DNA of 64,000 nt from Pseudomonas frederiksbergensis (GTDB lineage Bacteria; Pseudomonadota; Gammaproteobacteria; Pseudomonadales; Pseudomonadaceae), in contig NZ_JQGJ02000005.1 of NCBI RefSeq assembly GCF_000802155.2, positions 248,001 through 312,000 on the forward strand, in the 5' to 3' direction. The position numbers were made by a program, and so were the translations under genes. This document shows positions 61,317-64,000 of the stretch, in pieces. The stretch's first letter is position 1; each line of letters starts with the position of its first letter. The notes below the pieces were generated by a model. The model was not told where the DNA came from, ran no database searches, and saw nothing but the letters and a program-made list of their open reading frames with translations.

Positions 61317-63140
61317 ATGAGAAAAAGCCATCAATGGAACCTGTCTTACTTCCTGGTCGCACTGGTCGTGTTCGGCGTGATGCAACATCTGTTTTTGGAG
61401 CGCCCTGTGCAGGTCATTGGGTACAGCCAGTTTTTGCAGCTACTGAACGAACGCAAAGTCAGCGATTTGCACGTAGAAAAAGACCGGATCAGCGGCAGAT
61501 TACAGGACCCCATCGAAGGGCATGAATTGTTCTCGACCGTGCGGGTCGATCCCACGCTGGCGGCAGATCTCGCCTCTTCCGGCGTTGCGTTTACAGGCGT
61601 CAACGAGAACACCTTTCTAAGCGGTCTGCTGGGCTGGTTGCTGCCCTTCGTGCTGATCATGGTGATCTGGCACTTCCTGTTTCGCGGGCTGGCGGAGAAA
61701 CAGGGCATGGGTGGGCTGATGAATATCGGCAAGTCCCGCGCCAAAGTGTTCGTCGAGCGCGATACCGGCGTGACCTTTGCCGACGTCGCCGGCATCGACG
61801 AAGCCAAGGTCGAGCTGGTGGAGATCGTTTCTTTCCTCAAGGACAAGGCGAAATACGCACGCTTGGGGGCGCACATTCCCAAAGGTACATTGCTGGTCGG
61901 TCCGCCTGGCACCGGCAAGACCCTGGTCGCCAAAGCTATCGCTGGCGAGGCCGGCGTGCCCTTCTTCTCCATATCGGGGTCGGAATTCGTCGAGATGTTC
62001 GTCGGTGTCGGCGCCGCTCGCGTGCATGACTTGTTCGAACAGGCCCGACAAGCCGCGCCTTGCATCATTTTTATCGATGAGCTCGATGCGCTGGGCAAAA
62101 TGCGCGGCGTTGGCGTCCTGGGCGGCAATGACGAAAAAGAGCAAACCCTCAACCAGCTGCTGGCAGAACTGGATGGGTTCGACCCGCGTGAAGGGGTCGT
62201 GCTGCTCGCGGCGACCAACCGCCCCGAGGTATTGGATCCCGCACTATTGCGAGCCGGCCGGATCGATCGACAGATCCTGATCGATCGCCCCGACCGTAAA
62301 GGCCGGCAAGCGATCCTCAAGGTTCATCTGCAGAAAATCGTCACCGGCCAGGACCTCGATAGCGAGCGTATCGCCGACATCACCACGGGTTTTACTGGCG
62401 CTGACCTGGCCAACCTGGTCAACGAGGCCGCCATCATCGCCACTCGACGCGGTGCCGAAACGGTCAGCCTCGACGACTTCACGGCGGCGGTGGAACGCAT
62501 CGTGGCCGGGATCGAACGCAAGAGTAGCCTGCTGCACCCCGATGAACGCCAAGTGGTGGCCTATCACGAAATGGGGCATGCGTTGGCGGCCAGCAACCTG
62601 CCGGACATGGACCCGGTCCATAAGGTCTCGATCGTGCCGCGTGCCATTGGCTCGCTGGGCTATACCCTGCAGCGACCAACAGAAGATCATTTTCTCGTCA
62701 GTTGCCAGATGCTCAAGGACCGCATGGTCGTCCTGATGGCAGGACGTGCCGCCGAATGCCTGGCCTATGGCCAGGTCTCGACCGGGGCGGCCGATGACCT
62801 GGCCCATGCCACGGATATCGCCCGCCAGTTGATCACCCGATTTGGCATGAGCGAAGAGCTTGGCCTGGCGGTGCTGGAACGCAAGAATGCGAGCTACCTG
62901 GGTGAACGCATGGACATCGGAGACAAGGACTATTCGGAACAAACCGCCAGGGAAGTCGACCTGGGCATTCGCGCCTTGCTCGCTGAAGCCTATCAACGCG
63001 CCAGGACACTGCTGGAACGCCATCGGGAAGACCTCTACGCCGGGGCCCGTCTGCTGGTGGAAAAGGAAACCCTGACGCCCGAAGAGTTTGCCCCGCTCCT
63101 ACCGATTAAACGCGCCGCACTGGCTTTGCGACGGGTTTGA
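61317..63140 (+). CDS. ftsH: FtsH-type AAA+ membrane zinc protease, accessory copy
   Basis: The 607-residue protein has two membrane helices (about 9-27 and 98-120) around a small periplasmic domain. The AAA+ module has Walker A GPPGTGKT (195-202), pore loop [13 protein letters not shown] and Walker [13 protein letters not shown], and the M41 zinc site is HEMGH (417-421). It degrades misfolded membrane and soluble proteins. It is shorter than the usual Pseudomonas FtsH (about 640 residues) and lies away from the rrmJ-folP context, beside a BON protein and an Anr-like gene. It is therefore probably a second FtsH. Confidence 0.9.
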   Translation: MRKSHQWNLSYFLVALVVFGVMQHLFLERPVQVIGYSQFLQLLNERKVSDLHVEKDRISGRLQDPIEGHELFSTVRVDPTLAADLASSGVAFTGVNENTFLSGLLGWLLPFVLIMVIWHFLFRGLAEKQGMGGLMNIGKSRAKVFVERDTGVTFADVAGIDEAKVELVEIVSFLKDKAKYARLGAHIPKGTLLVGPPGTGKTLVAKAIAGEAGVPFFSISGSEFVEMFVGVGAARVHDLFEQARQAAPCIIFIDELDALGKMRGVGVLGGNDEKEQTLNQLLAELDGFDPREGVVLLAATNRPEVLDPALLRAGRIDRQILIDRPDRKGRQAILKVHLQKIVTGQDLDSERIADITTGFTGADLANLVNEAAIIATRRGAETVSLDDFTAAVERIVAGIERKSSLLHPDERQVVAYHEMGHALAASNLPDMDPVHKVSIVPRAIGSLGYTLQRPTEDHFLVSCQMLKDRMVVLMAGRAAECLAYGQVSTGAADDLAHATDIARQLITRFGMSEELGLAVLERKNASYLGERMDIGDKDYSEQTAREVDLGIRALLAEAYQRARTLLERHREDLYAGARLLVEKETLTPEEFAPLLPIKRAALALRRV

Positions 63141-63351
63141 CGCCTCTGGCCGTTATCGACCTGTCACAGCGCCTTTATAAGCCCACCTACGATGCAAAAG
63201 CGTCATCTAGCAAGCAGCATACTCCAGGTTTGCAACCCATCATCTGAGCCTCAATCTGCGTCTATCGATAGCCGGTATGGCTTTAGGCGACAAAAAACAG
63301 GCATAGCTGAGTTGTTCTTCTATGCTTGCTTCAAATAAAGGAATTTGCCCC

Positions 63352-64000
63352 ATGGCCGAGCTTGAACCGCGACTTCTGCAGGTGCATGCCCTCAAGACCG
63401 CTTGCTCGAACTGCAGCGTGCTTGAGCTGTGCCTGCCCATCGGCCTGACCGGCGGCGAAGTCGAACGCCTCGACACCCTGATCGCCCAGCGGGTGAAGGT
63501 CAAGAAAGGCGCCGCGCTGTATCGCACCGGCGACCCACTGCGCTCGTTGTATGCCGTGAGATTGGGTTTCTTCAAGACCAGCGTCCTTTCAGTGGACGGC
63601 CGCGAACAAGTTACCGGTTTCCAGATGCAAGGCGAAATGCTCGGCCTCGACGCTATCAGCACCGATCACTATGCCTGCAACGCGATCGCGCTGGAGGACA
63701 GCGAAGTCTGCCCGCTGCATTTCAATCTCCTGGAAAAACTCGCCCACGATCTACCCTCGTTGCAGCACAACCTGAACAAGCTCTTGAGCCAGGAAATCGT
63801 GCGCGATCACAGCATGCTGTTGATGCTTGGCAACATGAACGCCGATGAGCGGCTGGCGGCGTTCCTGCTGAACCTGTCGCAACGGCTCAACACACGCGGC
63901 TATTCCTCCCGGGAATTTGTCCTGCGCATGGGCCGCGAAGCCATCGGCTCCTACCTGGGCCTGCGCCTGGAAACCATCTGTCGGTGCATCGCCCACCTGC
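63352..64000 (+). CDS. Crp/Fnr-family regulator, Anr/FNR type (cut by window end)
   Basis: The gene starts at an ATG at 63352 and runs off the window after 216 residues. The N-terminus has the FNR cysteine pattern C18-x2-C21-x5-C27, with a further Cys at 120 (EDSEVC) in the position of the fourth ligand in Anr. A cNMP-type beta-roll, the dimer helix (LLMLGNMNADERLAAFLLNLS) and the start of the HTH (MGREAIGSYLGLRLETICR) follow. Such proteins sense oxygen through a 4Fe-4S cluster. The 211-base gap upstream (63141-63351) shows no clear TTGAT-N4-ATCAA site. This may be a paralogue of the main Anr. Confidence 0.85.
   Translation, partial: MAELEPRLLQVHALKTACSNCSVLELCLPIGLTGGEVERLDTLIAQRVKVKKGAALYRTGDPLRSLYAVRLGFFKTSVLSVDGREQVTGFQMQGEMLGLDAISTDHYACNAIALEDSEVCPLHFNLLEKLAHDLPSLQHNLNKLLSQEIVRDHSMLLMLGNMNADERLAAFLLNLSQRLNTRGYSSREFVLRMGREAIGSYLGLRLETICRCIAHL

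Overview
The window looks like a Pseudomonas chromosome (fluorescens-group style) carrying an integrative conjugative element. The evidence is glcDEF with glcC, a FecI/FecR/STN-type TonB receptor set, an RbbA-type exporter, an Anr-like regulator and high GC with Pseudomonas-like codon use. No rRNA, tRNA or CRISPR array was found.

Region 1 (about 1-19.9 kb) is the conjugative element. It opens with cargo: the tail of an ABC1/UbiB-family kinase, a diacylglycerol-glycosyltransferase-like enzyme fused to a permuted NlpC/P60-like domain, and the end of an ISL3-like transposase in antisense. A TetR regulator follows, then two homologous coiled-coil proteins (one cytoplasmic, one exported) and two small YqjD/YqjE-like membrane proteins. 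After a LysR gene and an EexN-type lipoprotein comes a complete Tn4371-style mating-pair module: traG, a CopG-type regulator, trbB, C, D, E, J, a second EexN-type lipoprotein, trbL, F, G, I and a DUF2274 gene, closed by a strong terminator. The right end of the element probably lies at 19.94-20.06 kb.

Region 2 (20.06-26.4 kb) is one tightly packed operon for a surface glycan: methyltransferase, GtrA-like protein, SDR epimerase, GMC oxidoreductase, WecB-type UDP-GlcNAc 2-epimerase and a glycosyltransferase.

Region 3 (26.5-38.7 kb) is a two-carbon catabolic locus. It holds an AcoR-like sigma-54 activator, an AldA-type aldehyde dehydrogenase, a quinohaemoprotein alcohol dehydrogenase, a haloacetate/fluoroacetate dehalogenase, an ACT protein, glcC and glcDEF. 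Together these could take ethylene glycol or 2-haloethanols to glyoxylate. Two perfect CTGGT-N3-ACCAG palindromes flank the glcC-glcD intergenic region.

Region 4 (38.7-47.2 kb) has a divergent MFS exporter and LysR pair, then fecI-fecR-TonB receptor, then a divergent secreted protein that joins delta-60 repeats to two alginate-epimerase-type R-modules.

Region 5 (47.2-64 kb) has an orphan sugar-binding protein with a double-kinase hybrid sensor, a YhiI-RbbA-YhhJ export system, a dCache chemoreceptor, an Lpp-like lipoprotein, a BON protein, an accessory FtsH and the start of an Anr/FNR-type regulator cut by the window end.
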